Source: Gemmatimonadaceae bacterium (GTDB lineage Bacteria > Gemmatimonadota > Gemmatimonadetes > Gemmatimonadales > Gemmatimonadaceae). Taken from it: 64,000 nucleotides of DNA. The stretch covers positions 1 through 64,000 of the forward strand of contig JAICLZ010000015.1 in NCBI GenBank assembly GCA_025929535.1, in the 5' to 3' direction. The position numbers were made by a program, and so were the translations under genes. Under the pieces are notes generated by a model that was not told the origin of the DNA, did not search any database, and worked only from the letters and a program-made list of their open reading frames with translations. Each line of letters begins with the position of its first letter. Within the stretch, counting starts at the first letter, position 1. This document shows, piece after piece, positions 52,349 through 61,730 of this stretch.

Positions 52349-53836
52349 TCAGATACCCGCTTCCTGACTGTAATACTGGTGATCCTCGCGCCACCCGCCC
52401 TGCCCTGCGCCGATGTGCCGGTAGTCGTGAACGAACTCGATCCGGTGGACGTACTTGACCATCGTGAAGCCGAGCTGCGTCTCCACACGGACACGTAGAG
52501 GCGCGCCGTGCGGTACGGGCAGCGGGAGGTCGTTCATCTCGTAGGCGAGGATCGTTTGCGGGTGCGACGCCAGAGCGATGTTGATCGTACCATAGAAAGC
52601 GCCTGGGCCAGCCGGATCGGGCTCGGACGTCGACTTGTCATCGAGCGCGTAAAACACAACATAGCGCGCCGCCGCGAGCGGCCGACAACGCTGCACGATG
52701 TCGCCCAGGGAGACGCCACCCCAGCTGGCGACCGCGGACCAGCCCTGAATGCAGCAATGCTTCGTGATTTGCGTTCGCTTCGGCCAGCGCCGAAGCTCTG
52801 CTAGCGTCAGCCGCAGCGGATGCTCGACGAGTCCATTCACGTCGAGAACGAAGCTGGTGAAGTCAGTACGCGCCATCGCCGCGTATGCGTCACCAGCGGG
52901 AGGGCGTCCATTCACGCGAAAGTACGGTGAGATCTCCGTCGAGGAGTACTGCTGCACCGAGCGACCATGCTCGAACAGTGCTCGTCGGAGCGGTGCCGTG
53001 ATTGCCTGCGTGCGCCGCTGCACGAGCCGCGGATAGCGCAAGGAATACCATGTGGCCACGACGTGAATCACGACTACACCGGCCAGGCCCGCCAGACCCA
53101 CGAGGAGACCGAGTGCGCCATGTACGTGCTGAATGTCGCCGAGCACGATCAATCCCATCTCGCTGATCTCTCCGTGCGCGATGACCATGGCGAGGTGTAC
53201 GACGGAGAACGCGAGGACTGCGCACAGACAGAGGAAGTGGATGCTGCGCGCAGCCTGCCGACCACGAAAGAGCCGTATGTACCAGGGAAACCGTGCCGCA
53301 AGCGAGGGAGACATGGCGAGGCCAGTCGCTATGGCAAGCGGAGACAGTAGAAATACCACTGAGAAATATGCGAGCTGCTCGAGTGGGTTGTATTGCCCCG
53401 GCGTGACCACGAGGTGAAGGCTCAGGTACGACGATAGGGCCTGCCACGCGCCGGGAACGATCGACCAGGAGGTGGGGACCAGCCGGCGCCATTCGGGTGT
53501 GACGAAAAGCATGATCACGTACACCAGGCCGGTGAGCATCCAGCCGGCATCGGCGAGGAAGTGCCAGTGCCGTCCCAATCCCAAATTCTTGTGTCCCGGG
53601 AGCGCGATCCACGACGAGAACGACTCCTCCTCATCGCGTGAGGTCCACAGTTCGTGTTCGGGCAGTTGCTTGCGCGTGAACCGCAGCCATTCGGTGCCTG
53701 GAGTGCACGCGTCGTTCCAGTAGAGCTTGGGGTGCGCGCTCATGATCTCGAGTCCGCTGCGCACGAGCAATGAGAGGAAGAGCAGATTGAGAAAGTGCGT
53801 TGCTCGCAGAACGAGCGGAAAATCGAGCGGCGTCAT
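52349..53836 (-). CDS. Cytochrome b561-type membrane domain fused to a sulfite-oxidase-like Moco domain
   Basis: In one 495-residue polypeptide the N-terminal part (about 1-270) has four or five membrane helices with His residues suited to heme binding (H14, H200, H214) and YPRLVQRR at the cytoplasmic edge. The C-terminal part (about 310-495) is a molybdopterin domain with the Mo-ligating Cys in TKHCCIQGWSAVASWGG (C361 or C362) and VPHGAPLRVRVETQLGFTMVKYVHRIEF. In MsrP/MsrQ-type and thiosulfate reductase systems these two parts are separate proteins. The fusion would couple quinol oxidation to periplasmic reduction of, or oxidation by, a sulfur or nitrogen oxide. Substrate unknown. Confidence 0.88.
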   Translation of the reverse strand: MTPLDFPLVLRATHFLNLLFLSLLVRSGLEIMSAHPKLYWNDACTPGTEWLRFTRKQLPEHELWTSRDEEESFSSWIALPGHKNLGLGRHWHFLADAGWMLTGLVYVIMLFVTPEWRRLVPTSWSIVPGAWQALSSYLSLHLVVTPGQYNPLEQLAYFSVVFLLSPLAIATGLAMSPSLAARFPWYIRLFRGRQAARSIHFLCLCAVLAFSVVHLAMVIAHGEISEMGLIVLGDIQHVHGALGLLVGLAGLAGVVVIHVVATWYSLRYPRLVQRRTQAITAPLRRALFEHGRSVQQYSSTEISPYFRVNGRPPAGDAYAAMARTDFTSFVLDVNGLVEHPLRLTLAELRRWPKRTQITKHCCIQGWSAVASWGGVSLGDIVQRCRPLAAARYVVFYALDDKSTSEPDPAGPGAFYGTINIALASHPQTILAYEMNDLPLPVPHGAPLRVRVETQLGFTMVKYVHRIEFVHDYRHIGAGQGGWREDHQYYSQEAGI

Positions 53837-54247
53837 TGCGACATCGCGTGGACGATGCGACCGGGCACCATCACGGGCGCGAATAGCGCGGACGCAGAAC
53901 GGACGGCAATCGCGTGCGCGTGCCCAGCGGGAATCTCTCGAGTATCACGATAGGGTGGGTCTTGTCGCTGGAGATCTGGCACTGTGGTTCGTCCTGCGGG
54001 CATCGACTACATCCTAATCAACTGGATGTCCGACGTCACGACCGTAACTCGCGCCGTTCCTGACGCTTGACCGTGCCCTGCGCCGTGACGGCGCCTCAGA
54101 CCTTCGGCCGACAAACCTGTTCAACAACATTCAGCTGTGGCTAGCCGAGTCACAACCGCAAAACAACCACCGAGCGTCAGGGCAAGTCCCGCGACATGCC
54201 TTCGGGCCCGGTGGCTCAAAGTCCTCTAGGTCGTTTTCCCGCTCGAG

Positions 54248-54292
54248 TGGCCAGGGAGGGAATTGAACCCCGACACGCGGAATCAGTCCGGT
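54248..54292 (-). other. 3' half of a tRNA gene, probable integration junction
   Basis: On the minus strand the sequence shows a T-arm (GGGG-TTCAATT-CCCT), then CCTGGCCA, the shape of an acceptor 3' strand with discriminator A. Upstream the match continues back to about the 3' side of an anticodon arm (TTCCGCGTGTC). The D-arm and 5' acceptor strand are absent. A lone 3' half is what site-specific integration into a tRNA leaves at the far end of an element. Confidence 0.55.
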
Positions 54293-54381
54293 TTGAGGGG
54301 TGACCCGAACACACTTAATCTCACGTAAAGACACTCAAGGCAACACGTCAACCGCCAACAGCTGATGCAAAATGCGCGAAG

Positions 54382-54412
54382 TCCCGCGACATCTCCCGCG
54401 ACATCTCCCGCG
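54382..54412. repeat. Tandem 12-bp repeat TCCCGCGACATC (2.6 copies), left copy
   Basis: TCCCGCGACATC is repeated twice and followed by TCCCGCG. The surrounding 40 nt, starting ATGCGCGA at 54373, match the sequence at 63600-63636 with a few changes. The pair bounds about 9.2 kb of sequence. Confidence 0.65.
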
Positions 54413-54482
54413 CTGAATCATCGTAGCTCTGCGACGCACATCACTACAGTTGTAGCCTCGTTTCCGGTTCGTGAGGACAAAC

Positions 54483-54905
54483 TCAATGATGTATTCGTTG
54501 CAGATTGTAGTGCATACTGCCGCTCGGCGCCCGCGGGTCTGTAATTCCCGAATCAAGCGATACAATAACTGTCTGACCATGAATTCGTACGGAGGGGACG
54601 AATCTGTTCACAGTTTGAGCGCGCAGGAATTCAATGCGCAACGAATCGTTTGACGGCCATCGAAAGTTTACGCCGTAGGCAGAATCGCTTCGGACCGCCG
54701 CGTACAGTTCAGCTACCTCAGAGCCCCAAATTGATGAACCTCCGGCTCGCGTCAAAAAAATGTCGTAGCCAGGCGATACCGTAGCGTTGCCACCCGATTC
54801 CATGAGTACGGCGTCCGTCAGACCATTCGGTGAACGTACGCGGGAGACTTCATCGGAGCATGCGCTGCTTAGGAGAAGTGCGACGATGATGCACAGATGG
54901 CGCAT
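54483..54905 (-). CDS. Hypothetical lipoprotein within the repeat-bounded segment
   Basis: The 140 residues begin MRHLCIIVALLLSSACSDEV, a lipoprotein signal with Cys16. The rest (SPNGLTDAVLMESGGNATVSPGYDIFLTRAGG, VNFRWPSNDSLRIEFLRAQ) is beta-rich and resembles DUF5412-like small envelope proteins, without firm assignment. Its base composition is lower in GC than in neighbouring genes. The ATG at 54905 is chosen because the signal peptide starts there. Confidence 0.6.
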   Translation of the reverse strand: MRHLCIIVALLLSSACSDEVSRVRSPNGLTDAVLMESGGNATVSPGYDIFLTRAGGSSIWGSEVAELYAAVRSDSAYGVNFRWPSNDSLRIEFLRAQTVNRFVPSVRIHGQTVIVSLDSGITDPRAPSGSMHYNLQRIHH

Positions 54906-55340
54906 GCAAGTCAGGCGGGTTGCTCGCCGAAGAGATCTGGAAGGATCCAGTGGAGTCGGCGATTGACCACATTGCGGGTACAATCGCTTTTTATGAGCCA
55001 ATTTTCCGACCCGCCTCTGCCATGCTCCGCTCGACTTCATGTACAAATCGCTGACCTTCGAGTCGACCTGCTAGAACGCTTTGCCAGCCTTGATCGACGA
55101 CTAGCGTAGTTCGGATTGACCTCCCTCGGCTGCCACCGAGGGAGGGATGATATCCTTACGAACTAATGATGCTGGTCCACTTTCGAGACGATCTACTGGG
55201 GCCAACTCGTTATGCAATCTTGTTTAGTACCTTGTACAACTGGAGCAGAACAAGGGCTGAAAAAGGAGTATTCCAACAGGCCAATCTATTGGGTTGCCGA
55301 TAACGTGCGATCGCTCCGAATCGATAGTCGCTCTCGCGCT
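54906..55340. other. 435-nt gap with a short open frame and a strong hairpin
   Basis: A 38-codon frame (54993-55109, MSQFSDPPLP to ASLDRRLA) is followed 10 nt later by the perfect hairpin at 55120-55145. The stretch after it (55146-55340) is AT-rich with no gene. Confidence 0.4.
55120..55145. terminator. Perfect 10-bp stem-loop
   Basis: CCTCCCTCGG (55120-55129) and CCGAGGGAGG (55136-55145) flank the loop CTGCCA. It sits between the lipoprotein gene and susD. No T-run follows on either strand, so it may be a weak terminator or a recombination or regulatory hairpin. Confidence 0.45.
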
Positions 55341-56789
55341 CTACGTGCCTAGCGGACTGCAGGTCGTCGGAAGGTTGCGGGCGCTGCATTCGTCCTGTGG
55401 CACCGGCATCCGCGTTGGTACCTGGCCGCCGGGCACGCCGACCTCGATGGTGTTGAGCAGGTTGTACCGCCGCGCGTCGATCCACCGTGTCCCCTGCTCC
55501 CACATCAGCGAATACCACCGCTCGTAAAGCAGCTCCCCGATACGATCGGCGTCCGACATGCCGTTCCACGTACCCGACGAGATCGCCGGCAGTTTCCCGG
55601 AGTTCGTCCGGATGAAATTGATGTCGTTGAGCGCGCCGCTCTGATTACCCGTGCCGAGCTCGGCTTCGGCGCGCAGCAGAATGAGCTCCTCATCGCGGAT
55701 GATGGGGACCGGCGCGGTGGGGTCGGGCTGCCCTCCGGAGAAATAGATCGTGTACTTGAGCGTTCCCGGCAGCGGCACGGCGGGGATGGACCAGGTAGGC
55801 ACGCGCGTGGCGCGCGCAGTCTTGGCGAGCACGCGCGCATCCAACGCACCGTCCGCCTGATGTTGGGCGTGCACGATGACGAACGTGTCGGCGAAGAACG
55901 TGGTACCGTCGAGCGGATCCGCGAGCTCGTTCGATTCGTCGCCGGATGCGGTAGAAAAATCAAACTGTGGTCCGGTGGCTAGCGCCGACGGATCCATGCT
56001 GATGAACGTGGACGGCAGCGTTGTGAGAGCGGCGGCAAAGCACGGTTGTCCGCATCCGGCGGTGGCGCGCAACACCTCGGCCTTGGCCTTCAACGCACGA
56101 TTGAAGAGCAGGAAGGTGGATGGTTGGTCGAAGCCGGTGAAGCCGGGTGGCGTGGGGAACGGGAACGACGCTCCATTGGCTGCCTGCAAGCTCGTCTGAG
56201 CATTGTCGAGCAGGCCGACGATGAATCCGTAGACGCTGTCCTCGCTGACGAACGGCGGCGGTGGCGCAGTGGCCGGCTGGTCCACGTCAACCGGCGCGCC
56301 CAGATTTGCCCGCGTTTCGATGACGTACATGAACGCCAGCGCCTCCATGGTCTTGCCGAAGCCCTGTGACGCGGCCAGTTCTTCGGGCGAGAGATCGGGC
56401 GCTTTGGGCGCGGCATCGAGGTACACGTTGATGCTGCGAATGTTGGCGTAGCGGCCGGCCCACTGCGAACCGCCGAACTGGGTAGAAGAGAGTGGGCCGA
56501 AGTAGGGCTCCTGGTAGTCGGGCTGGTTGTTGCCCGACAGGTTGATGCCTTCACGACCCATGGAGCCCACCTGCCAGATGAAGCCGGTGATGTCGCTGCG
56601 CGCGCCGGCAAAGATGCCCGTGGCGGCGGCGGCGAGCTTCGATCGGGTGGGATGGTTTTCCAGGTCGTTCTGCGTGGGCTGGTTGGTGTTGGTGATGTCG
56701 AACCCGCCGCACGCGCCAACTGAGATGATGGCGCCCAGCGCCATGGCGACCACCAGAGCGGGCGTGCCGCGGTGCACGATGCGAGTCAT
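55341..56789 (-). CDS. SusD/RagB-family outer-membrane lipoprotein
   Basis: The 482 residues have a lipoprotein signal (LVVAMALGAIISVGACGGF, Cys27), the N-terminal NPTQNDLENHPTRSKLAAAATGIFAG-like start of SusD proteins, and TPR-like helices with YANIRSINVYLDAAP and IIRDEELILLRAEAELGTGN. ALNDINFIRTNSG and LLYERWYSLMWEQGTRWIDARRY near the end are standard SusD segments. SusD captures a ligand on the surface and lids the SusC channel. It lies 2 nt after the susC-like gene's stop, so they form one operon. Ligand unknown. Confidence 0.92.
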   Translation of the reverse strand: MTRIVHRGTPALVVAMALGAIISVGACGGFDITNTNQPTQNDLENHPTRSKLAAAATGIFAGARSDITGFIWQVGSMGREGINLSGNNQPDYQEPYFGPLSSTQFGGSQWAGRYANIRSINVYLDAAPKAPDLSPEELAASQGFGKTMEALAFMYVIETRANLGAPVDVDQPATAPPPPFVSEDSVYGFIVGLLDNAQTSLQAANGASFPFPTPPGFTGFDQPSTFLLFNRALKAKAEVLRATAGCGQPCFAAALTTLPSTFISMDPSALATGPQFDFSTASGDESNELADPLDGTTFFADTFVIVHAQHQADGALDARVLAKTARATRVPTWSIPAVPLPGTLKYTIYFSGGQPDPTAPVPIIRDEELILLRAEAELGTGNQSGALNDINFIRTNSGKLPAISSGTWNGMSDADRIGELLYERWYSLMWEQGTRWIDARRYNLLNTIEVGVPGGQVPTRMPVPQDECSARNLPTTCSPLGT

Positions 56790-56791
56790 GG

Positions 56792-59761
56792 TCAGAACCC
56801 CGCCGTGATGGAGAACATGAACGTGCGTGATGGTGGATAGGGGCCGAGGTCGACGTTCCGCGTCACCGCCTGCTGGCCGTAGTTGCTCGACTCGGGATCG
56901 TAGCCCCAGTAGTCGGTGAAGATGAGCAGATTGCGTCCGGTGAGCTCCAGGCGCACCTGGCTCGATCCGAAGAACTTCTGCGCGAGATTGTCGGAAAGCG
57001 TGTAGCCCACGCTCACCTCACGCAGCTTGAGGAACGACGTCGATTGCACGTACGGCGTGGCGATACCGTCGAAGCAGTCGTTGGCCCGCGCCATCCCGGC
57101 CGGCGTGCCGTTGTCGGACGCCAGCAGATTGCAGTCGTAGAGAGTCAATGTCTGGTTCTGCGCGACGCCGCCCGATTGCCAATCCCAGAGCGAGGTGAGG
57201 AAGAACCGCTTGTACGTGAAGTCGTTGCCGAGCGTCCAGTCGAAGTTCGGCGACGCGTGCCCCATGTACGTCACGTTGAACGAGCCGTCCGGATTGATGC
57301 TCGACTGGCCGATGATCTGATCGATCGGCCGTCCCTGCTGAACGAAGAACTCGCCGAATGCGAGGCCGAACCCCGCGGTGGGCGGGCTGAAGCCGGTACC
57401 AGGCAGCTGCTGCACGAGCGACCGCGTGCGCGCGAACGTGGAATGGACGGTCCACGAGAAGTCGTGCCGTTGAACGGCGGCCACGCCCAACGTCATCTCG
57501 ATGCCGGAGTTCCGAAGCTCGCCGCCATTGGTAATGAGCTCACCGTAGCCGCTGGACGACGGCGGCGTGCGTGCGAGGAGGAGATTGGTGGTATGGCGCA
57601 CGTACCAGGTGAAATCGAGCGTCGCGCGGCCGTGGAATGGCGAGGCGTCGAAGCCGGTCTCGAATTCCTTCACGCGCTCGGGCTCGATGTTCGGCGCGCC
57701 GGCGACGCCGCCCACCTGGGTGCCGACGTTCCCGCCAATGTTCACGCCGCCCACGAGCGTCGTGAACTTCTGGCCGAACAGCGGCTGGTTCCCGGTCTCG
57801 CCGTAGGCTGCGCGCAGCTTGAAGTCACTGCCGTCGCCCAACAGGTTGGGAAACCGGTACGCCGCGGAGGCCTTCGGGTAGACGAAGTACTTGTCGGTGT
57901 TGCCAAAAACGCTGCTGCGCTCGGCGCGCAGGCCGACTTCGGCCAGCAGTCGCTCGTCGAACGCCTTCAGCTGCTCCTGGCCATACATGGCGAACGTCTT
58001 CTCGCGCGTATTGAGCTCGTACGGCTGACCGAACACCGCCCCCTGATCGATGTTCGATTGTCCCTCGAGCAGGCCGATCGCGGTGCTGCGCGCCTGGTTG
58101 AGTTGCCGGTCCTCGTACTGCAAGCCGGCCGAGGTCGTGAACGACATCGACGGACCCGCTGGCGTGAACGCATCGATGGCGTTCAGGTTCCAGTTCACGT
58201 AGCGACTGTCGGCGTTGCCGAGCGTCGACACACCGGGGTACTGCTGTGTGGCCTCGAAGTACAGATCCGGCGGCGCATAGACCATGTTCTTCTGATTGAA
58301 CAGGTCCGCGCCAGCGGCGCCCACCAGCTTGAGATCATGCTTCCCGCCTTGCAACGCCTGATACGTCAGCGTCGCGCCACCGGTAAACCGGTTGACGTTT
58401 TCGGCGTTCTCGGCCAGCGCGATGGTCTGGAGCGGATTCGCATTCTGGTACGTGAACGCGGGTTGTGGGTACACGCCGTTCACGGGCTCGAGCGGCACGA
58501 AGCTGGGAATGTAGGCGAGCGCGTAGGTGATGCCGGCGCCGCTGTTGTCATTGTTGGTCGTGCCGCGGTTGGTGGTCGTGCGCGTGAACGAGTTGCTGAG
58601 ACTGAGCTTGAGCTTCTCGTTGAGACGCTGGTCGAGATTCACGCGCAGACTCTGTCGTCCGGCATCGGTATTGTTGATGATGCCGCCCGTATGCGACCAG
58701 CCGCCGGAGACGAAGTATTGCGTGTTGTCGTTGCCGCCGCTCACGTCGAGCGCCGTCTCGTAGTTCAACGGCTTGTTGCCGGCGGCCTCCTGGAGATGAT
58801 CGTACACCGGGAGACGCCCGTTGATTTCGAGCGAGCGAATGACGGCCGAGTCTTCGGGCGAGTTGTAGAGGTCGAACGCGGAGGTGGTGTCGAAGGTGCG
58901 CACGCCGGGTCCGCGCAGCAGACTGGAAAATCCCAGACGCTGGGTGATCGTCGCCTTGGGCTTGCCGCCTGACCCGCGCTTGGTGGTGATGATGATGACG
59001 CCGTTGGCAGCTTTGGAGCCGTAGATCGATGACGCGGCGGCACTCTTGAGCACCTCCACCGAGGCAATGTCCTCCGGATTGAGATCGGACAGTCGATTGT
59101 CGGAGTCGTCCTGCTGAGTGCCCGTGCCGGCCGCGCTGCCGCTTCCGGTCACGGTGTAGAGTCCCGACGCGATGGTCGCGTTGCTGTAGATGACGCCGTC
59201 GACCACGATCAGCGGATCGGATGCGCCGAGGATGGTGTTGATGCCGCGAATCTGAATCTGCGCGCCGCCGCCGGGCGCACCGGAGTTGGTCTGGATGTTG
59301 GCGCCGGCAATCTTGCCTTGCAGCGCCTTGTCTACCGCTGCGGCGGAAACGGTATTGACCTGATCGCCGGTGACGAGCGACGTGGATGTCGTGGCGAGGC
59401 GGCGTTCGACTCCCGTTGCCTGACCGGTGACGACCACCGCGTCGAGGAGCAGCGGGTCGCTCTTGAGCCGGACCGTCACCGTACTGTCGGTGACGGGCAC
59501 CGGTACGTCGGCGGGCGCGTACCCGACGGCGCGCACGAGCAGCGTAACGGGCACGGGGTCGACGAGGATGGTGAAGCGGCCATTATCGCCCGCCTGGGCC
59601 GAGCCGCGCCCGCCCAGGCGAACGGTGATCACGGCTCCGGGCACCGGCTGTCCGTTGCCGGCGTCGGTGACCGTTCCTCTGATTGGTCGTTGCTGCGCAA
59701 CGAGCGTCGCGGGCGCAACGAGGGCCGCGATGACAACCCAGCGGACCAGGCGTGTTGGCAT
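56792..59761 (-). CDS. SusC/RagA-family TonB-dependent outer-membrane transporter
   Basis: The 989 residues have a signal peptide (WVVIAALVAPATLVAQQ) and a carboxypeptidase D-like domain (about 20-100, IRGTVTDAGNGQPVPGAVITV). A TonB plug follows, with the SusC signature (VVVTGQATGVERR, DKALQGKIAGANIQTNSGAPGGGAQIQIRGINTI, SDPLIVVDGVIYSN, ADLNPEDIASVEVLKSAAASSIYGSKAANGVIIITTKRG-like sequence). The C-terminal barrel ends RTFMFSITAGF. It imports oligomers or other large nutrients with SusD. A GGAGGAG ribosome site sets the ATG at 59761; the open frame continues 34 codons further upstream. Confidence 0.95.
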   Translation of the reverse strand: MPTRLVRWVVIAALVAPATLVAQQRPIRGTVTDAGNGQPVPGAVITVRLGGRGSAQAGDNGRFTILVDPVPVTLLVRAVGYAPADVPVPVTDSTVTVRLKSDPLLLDAVVVTGQATGVERRLATTSTSLVTGDQVNTVSAAAVDKALQGKIAGANIQTNSGAPGGGAQIQIRGINTILGASDPLIVVDGVIYSNATIASGLYTVTGSGSAAGTGTQQDDSDNRLSDLNPEDIASVEVLKSAAASSIYGSKAANGVIIITTKRGSGGKPKATITQRLGFSSLLRGPGVRTFDTTSAFDLYNSPEDSAVIRSLEINGRLPVYDHLQEAAGNKPLNYETALDVSGGNDNTQYFVSGGWSHTGGIINNTDAGRQSLRVNLDQRLNEKLKLSLSNSFTRTTTNRGTTNNDNSGAGITYALAYIPSFVPLEPVNGVYPQPAFTYQNANPLQTIALAENAENVNRFTGGATLTYQALQGGKHDLKLVGAAGADLFNQKNMVYAPPDLYFEATQQYPGVSTLGNADSRYVNWNLNAIDAFTPAGPSMSFTTSAGLQYEDRQLNQARSTAIGLLEGQSNIDQGAVFGQPYELNTREKTFAMYGQEQLKAFDERLLAEVGLRAERSSVFGNTDKYFVYPKASAAYRFPNLLGDGSDFKLRAAYGETGNQPLFGQKFTTLVGGVNIGGNVGTQVGGVAGAPNIEPERVKEFETGFDASPFHGRATLDFTWYVRHTTNLLLARTPPSSSGYGELITNGGELRNSGIEMTLGVAAVQRHDFSWTVHSTFARTRSLVQQLPGTGFSPPTAGFGLAFGEFFVQQGRPIDQIIGQSSINPDGSFNVTYMGHASPNFDWTLGNDFTYKRFFLTSLWDWQSGGVAQNQTLTLYDCNLLASDNGTPAGMARANDCFDGIATPYVQSTSFLKLREVSVGYTLSDNLAQKFFGSSQVRLELTGRNLLIFTDYWGYDPESSNYGQQAVTRNVDLGPYPPSRTFMFSITAGF

Positions 59762-59809
59762 TGCTCCTCCAATCTCATTCGAAGTGACGAACCGCCGACA
59801 ACAAATCGC

Positions 59810-59838
59810 ACTATACGATTCGGTCATCCGGCGTGCAA
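59810..59838 (-). promoter_or_regulatory. Promoter of the susC-susD operon
   Basis: On the minus strand TTGCAC (59838-59833) and TATAGT (59815-59810) are 17 nt apart. The expected start of transcription is about 42 nt upstream of the susC start. The 255-nt region is shared with the divergent hydrolase gene; on the plus strand only a weak TTGACA (59855) is visible. Confidence 0.55.
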
Positions 59839-60016
59839 GCGCGCTCGCGCATCGTTGACACACTCAGTACGCGCCGTCAATGACCGCTCATCGCATCGTG
59901 CTCATGACCAAACGCGAACCCGTCTTGCGGGCATTTGCGCGCGGAAATAGCATCGATGTGGTCAGACGAGCCGGCTGCGGGCGGCTTGCCCACTCAGCGT
60001 TTTCTCACACATCCTC

Positions 60017-61711
60017 ATGAGCCGAGATCGACTGTACGTTCTCGCAATCGCATCGGCAATCGCATCGGCATCCGGCTCCGCGCTCGCGCAGCGAACGCAG
60101 AGTGTTCGGTTCGAGCTCTCATTTTCTCCTGCGGTGGCGGCCATCGCCGGACGCACGCTCACCGGACGTGCGTACGTTGCAGTGTCGCGCGACGAGACGC
60201 CGGAGCCGCGACTGCAGGCGGGCGATCTGTCGCGCAGCACGCCGTTCTTTGGCGTCGACGTGAACGGCCTCGCACCCGGCGGCACGGTGATGGTGGATGG
60301 CCGTGCCGCGGGCTATCCGCTTCCGAGCCTGGATGCGCTGCCGACAGGAGACTACTGGGTGCAGGCGGTGTTCAGCGTCTACACCGAGTTTCACCGCTCC
60401 GACGGGCGCAGCGTCTGGCTGCACCAGGACCAGTGGGAGGGGCAGCAGTGGAATCGCTCGCCGGGCAATCTGGTGAGCGCCCCTCGGCGCGTGCACATCG
60501 ATGCACGCGACGGTCGCGTCGTTCGCCTCACGCTCGACAGCGTACTGCCGCCCGTCGCCCTGCCGCCGGACACCAGGTGGGTGAAGCACATCAAGATCCA
60601 GAGCCGGTTGCTGAGCGCATTCTGGGGCCATCCAATGTTCCTCGGCGCCACGGTGCTGCTCCCAGCGGGGTACGAGGACCATCCGTCGGAGCGATTCCCG
60701 GTGATCTACGAGCAGGGGCACTTCACTCTGGCGCCGCCGTTCGGCTTCGACCCGAACGGGCACCCGGAGAGCGCCGAGCAGGCGGCGCAGCGGCGGCGGT
60801 TCACCGAGCGGGAGCCGGGATACGAGTTCGCGCAGGCGTGGATGAGCGACACGTTCCCGCGGATGATCGCGATCACCTTTCAGCATCCGACGCCGTACTA
60901 TGATGACTCGTACGCCGTGAATTCGGCGAACGACGGCCCGTACGGCGACGCGATCATACAGGAGTTGATCCCGTATCTCGAGCAGCACTTTCGCATCATC
61001 GCGCAGCCGTACGCGCGCATTCTGATCGGGGGATCGACGGGTGGGTGGGAGGCATTGGCGTTGCAGATCTACCATCCGGATTTTTTCGGCGGCGCGTGGG
61101 GACTCTATCCCGATCCAGTGGATTTCCGGCGCTACCAGTTGAGCAACGTGTATGCGGACACGAACGCGTTCGTGGTGGCGCGCAGCGCGTGGCTGGCGTC
61201 GGAGGTGCCTGCCGAGCGCGGACCGGATGGCATGCCGACGATCACGATGCGCCAGGAGAGCCAGCTCGAGAATGCGTTGGGTACGCACGGGCGTTCGGGC
61301 GAGCAGCTGGAGGCGTGGGATGCGGTGTTCGACCCGGTGGGGCCGGACGGCTATCCGGCGCCGCTGTGGGACAAGCGCACGGGGCACATCGATCGCACGG
61401 TGGCAGGTTCGATGCGGGGCAACGGATACGACCTGCGCGCGTATCTCGAGACCCATTGGCGCACCGTCGGGCCCGCCCTGCGCGGCAAGCTGCACGTGGT
61501 GGTGGGCGACATGGACAACTACTATCTCAATCTCGCCAGCTATCTGCTGCAGGACTATCTGGACAGCACCACCGCGCCGCACTACGACGGCTCGTTCACC
61601 TATGGCCGGCCACTCAAGCCGCACGGGTGGCAGCCGTGGACCGACGCGGCGTTCGTACGGATGGCGTTCGACACGGTGTCGGCGCACGCTCCGGGGCGCC
61701 CAATACAATGA
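60017..61711 (+). CDS. Large secreted alpha/beta hydrolase (esterase-like), copy 1
   Basis: The 564 residues begin with a signal peptide (LAIASAIASASGSALAQ). An N-terminal Ig-like beta domain (about 27-180, RFELSFSPAV, DYWVQAVFSVYTEF) precedes an esterase-D-like alpha/beta hydrolase domain. The nucleophile elbow is ILIGGSTGGWEALALQ (Ser340), a plausible acid is in VVGDMDNYY (Asp498 or Asp500), and the His is in KPHGWQPW (His536). PMFLGATVLLPAGYEDH marks the hydrolase start. It is divergent from susC and is followed 19 nt after its stop by a paralogue of the same design. Esters of a polymer or polyphenol captured by SusCD are a candidate substrate (inference). Confidence 0.8.
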   Translation: MSRDRLYVLAIASAIASASGSALAQRTQSVRFELSFSPAVAAIAGRTLTGRAYVAVSRDETPEPRLQAGDLSRSTPFFGVDVNGLAPGGTVMVDGRAAGYPLPSLDALPTGDYWVQAVFSVYTEFHRSDGRSVWLHQDQWEGQQWNRSPGNLVSAPRRVHIDARDGRVVRLTLDSVLPPVALPPDTRWVKHIKIQSRLLSAFWGHPMFLGATVLLPAGYEDHPSERFPVIYEQGHFTLAPPFGFDPNGHPESAEQAAQRRRFTEREPGYEFAQAWMSDTFPRMIAITFQHPTPYYDDSYAVNSANDGPYGDAIIQELIPYLEQHFRIIAQPYARILIGGSTGGWEALALQIYHPDFFGGAWGLYPDPVDFRRYQLSNVYADTNAFVVARSAWLASEVPAERGPDGMPTITMRQESQLENALGTHGRSGEQLEAWDAVFDPVGPDGYPAPLWDKRTGHIDRTVAGSMRGNGYDLRAYLETHWRTVGPALRGKLHVVVGDMDNYYLNLASYLLQDYLDSTTAPHYDGSFTYGRPLKPHGWQPWTDAAFVRMAFDTVSAHAPGRPIQ

Positions 61712-61730
61712 GTGATGAGGAGGGCATGGA

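Larger units (their letters stand above)
53837..54482. other. 646-nt non-coding stretch with a tRNA fragment and repeats
   Basis: No coding frame fits. It holds a tRNA 3' half (minus, 54248-54292), a 14-nt copy AAGTCCCGCGACAT at 54184-54197, and the 12-mer array at 54382-54412. An open frame 54131-54334 reads through the tRNA fragment and is not a gene. Confidence 0.6.

Noticed and set aside
54131-54334. 67-codon open frame over the tRNA fragment
   Set aside because: It reads through a recognisable tRNA 3' half and contains no conserved protein motif.
54382-54412. 12-mer tandem repeat as a CRISPR array
   Set aside because: Units are contiguous without spacers and there are no cas genes.
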